Below, piece after piece: positions 6,087-6,985 of a DNA stretch of 6,985 nucleotides (positions are counted from its first letter, which is position 1; each line of letters opens with the position of its first letter). Under the pieces are notes generated by a model. That model was not told where the DNA came from. It did no database searches and was given only the letters and a program-made list of their open reading frames with translations. The DNA lies in assembly GCA_017544745.1 (NCBI GenBank), contig JAFYDO010000130.1:1-6985 (forward strand), in the 5' to 3' direction. Origin of the DNA: Treponema sp. Lineage in GTDB: Bacteria > Spirochaetota > Spirochaetia > Treponematales > Treponemataceae. The position numbers and the translations under genes were made by a program.

Positions 6087-6985
6087 ATGCCAATAAAAAT
6101 ACAATCCGATTTACCGGCAGTTAAAATTCTCGAAAAGGAAAACATCTTTGTCATGACCGAAAAGCGTGCCGCTACACAGGACATCCGTCCGCTTAAAATT
6201 GCGATTGTAAACCTCATGCCTACAAAAGAGGTTACCGAAACACAGCTCCTCCGTCTGCTTGGAAACACTCCGCTTCAGATTGAAATTTCGTTAGTGCGCA
6301 TGGAAAACCATATCAGTAAAAATACCGATGAAGATTACATGGACAAGTTTTATATCACCTCTTCTGATCTTTATAAGCAGAAGTTTGACGGCATGATTAT
6401 TACAGGTGCCCCTGTAGAACAGCTTGCTTTTGAATCGGTTGATTACTGGAAAGACCTGTGCAAGATTATGGATTATGCCCGCGAAAATGTTTTTTCTACA
6501 CTTTATCTTTGCTGGGGTGCTTTTGCAGGCCTTTATCATCATTACGGAATAAAAAAATATCCTCTGGAACGCAAGATGTCCGGAATCTTTATGAACGAAC
6601 GCTGCACCGAAGGAGACCCGCTTCTGCGTGGTTTTGATGACACCTTCCCAATTCCACAGAGCCGCCATACAACGCTGCACAAGGAAGATGTAGAAAAATG
6701 CCGCGACCTTGTAATTCTTGCCGAAAGTGCCGAAGCCGGAGTTACAATCATCAAGTCCAAAGACAACCGCGAAATTTTTATGACCGGTCATCTGGAATAC
6801 GACACAATGACTTTGGCCCAGGAATACTACCGCGACACCGACAAAGGAATGAAGGTTCCTCTTCCAAAGAACTATTTCCCGACAAACAACGTAAGCCGCA
6901 TGCCAACCAGCTACTGGCGCGCCACCGCCCACCTGTTCTACTCCAACTGGCTCAACTATTACGTATATCAGGAAACACCGTTTAA
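6087..6985 (+). CDS. metA: Homoserine O-acetyltransferase, MetA type (partial, last residues outside window)
   Basis: MetA transfers an acyl group from acyl-CoA to the hydroxyl of L-homoserine, the committed step of methionine synthesis in the cytoplasm. The frame is open from 6087 to the window end (299 full codons), and only a few residues are likely missing. The N-terminus (MPIKIQSDLPAVKILEKENI) and the RPLKIAIVNLMPTK block are typical of the family. Active-site residues fall at the canonical numbers: nucleophile Cys142 in LCWGAFAG, His235 and Glu237 in TGHLEYD, and substrate-contact positions Lys163, Ser192 and Arg249. Residue 111, which controls acyl donor choice in this family, is Glu, as in the acetyl-CoA-using enzymes, while succinyl-CoA users have Gly. 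Homoserine O-acetyltransferase is therefore more likely than succinyltransferase. The start is fixed by GGAGGA at 6075-6080. The gene is divergent from the hydrolase operon, with 64 nt between the start codons. Confidence 0.96.
   Translation, partial: MPIKIQSDLPAVKILEKENIFVMTEKRAATQDIRPLKIAIVNLMPTKEVTETQLLRLLGNTPLQIEISLVRMENHISKNTDEDYMDKFYITSSDLYKQKFDGMIITGAPVEQLAFESVDYWKDLCKIMDYARENVFSTLYLCWGAFAGLYHHYGIKKYPLERKMSGIFMNERCTEGDPLLRGFDDTFPIPQSRHTTLHKEDVEKCRDLVILAESAEAGVTIIKSKDNREIFMTGHLEYDTMTLAQEYYRDTDKGMKVPLPKNYFPTNNVSRMPTSYWRATAHLFYSNWLNYYVYQETPF

Noticed and set aside
6291..6932. Minus-strand open frame of 213 codons inside metA
   Set aside because: It is antisense to metA, whose frame is open across the whole region with every catalytic residue at its family position.
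1..6985. CRISPR array, tRNA, rRNA, insertion sequence or phage genes
   Set aside because: No regularly spaced repeats, tRNA-like folds, transposase motifs or terminal inverted repeats were seen; coding sequence fills nearly the whole window.

Overview
The window carries six protein-coding genes and almost no spare DNA. Its moderate-to-low GC content, mix of secreted and cytoplasmic plant-polysaccharide enzymes, short spirochaete-style lipoprotein signal and MetA-type homoserine acetyltransferase suggest a carbohydrate-fermenting anaerobe of the gut or rumen. A Treponema-like spirochaete is my first guess and a clostridial Firmicute the alternative. No marker in the window settles this.

Region 1 (1-3524, plus strand) is a compact glycan-degradation operon. 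It holds the C-terminal part of a GH2 glycosidase carrying both catalytic glutamates, a cytoplasmic GH27 enzyme, and a lipoprotein with a GH43 catalytic domain and a CBM6 module. The GH27 gene starts 4 nt after the GH2 stop. The GH43 gene starts at a GTG that overlaps the GH27 stop (GTGA). A lipid-anchored GH43-CBM6 could debranch arabinoxylan or a related hemicellulose outside the cytoplasm, and the GH27 and probably the GH2 enzyme could finish imported oligosaccharides inside. The GH27 protein has Ile where alpha-galactosidases have the second Asp of the galactose-binding Asp-Asp pair. This change is known from a GH27 beta-L-arabinopyranosidase, so an arabinose-related substrate is a real possibility.

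Region 2 (3526-6022, minus strand) is a two-gene operon: an alpha/beta hydrolase of the hormone-sensitive-lipase type, then a U32-family protein resembling TrhP/YegQ (tRNA 5-hydroxyuridine synthesis). The hydrolase keeps the fold and the HGG oxyanion motif. At the positions expected for the nucleophile Ser and catalytic His it has Gly and Phe, so it looks like a pseudoenzyme. This operon converges with the glycosidase operon, with a single base between the two stop codons.

Region 3 (6023-6985) holds a divergent promoter region and the nearly complete metA gene, cut by the window end, whose active-site residues fall at the family's canonical positions. The promoter region contains two extended -10 elements facing apart inside a perfect 11-bp inverted repeat. 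The minus-strand promoter, and another in front of GH27, lie so close to the start codon that the mRNAs should be leaderless or nearly so.
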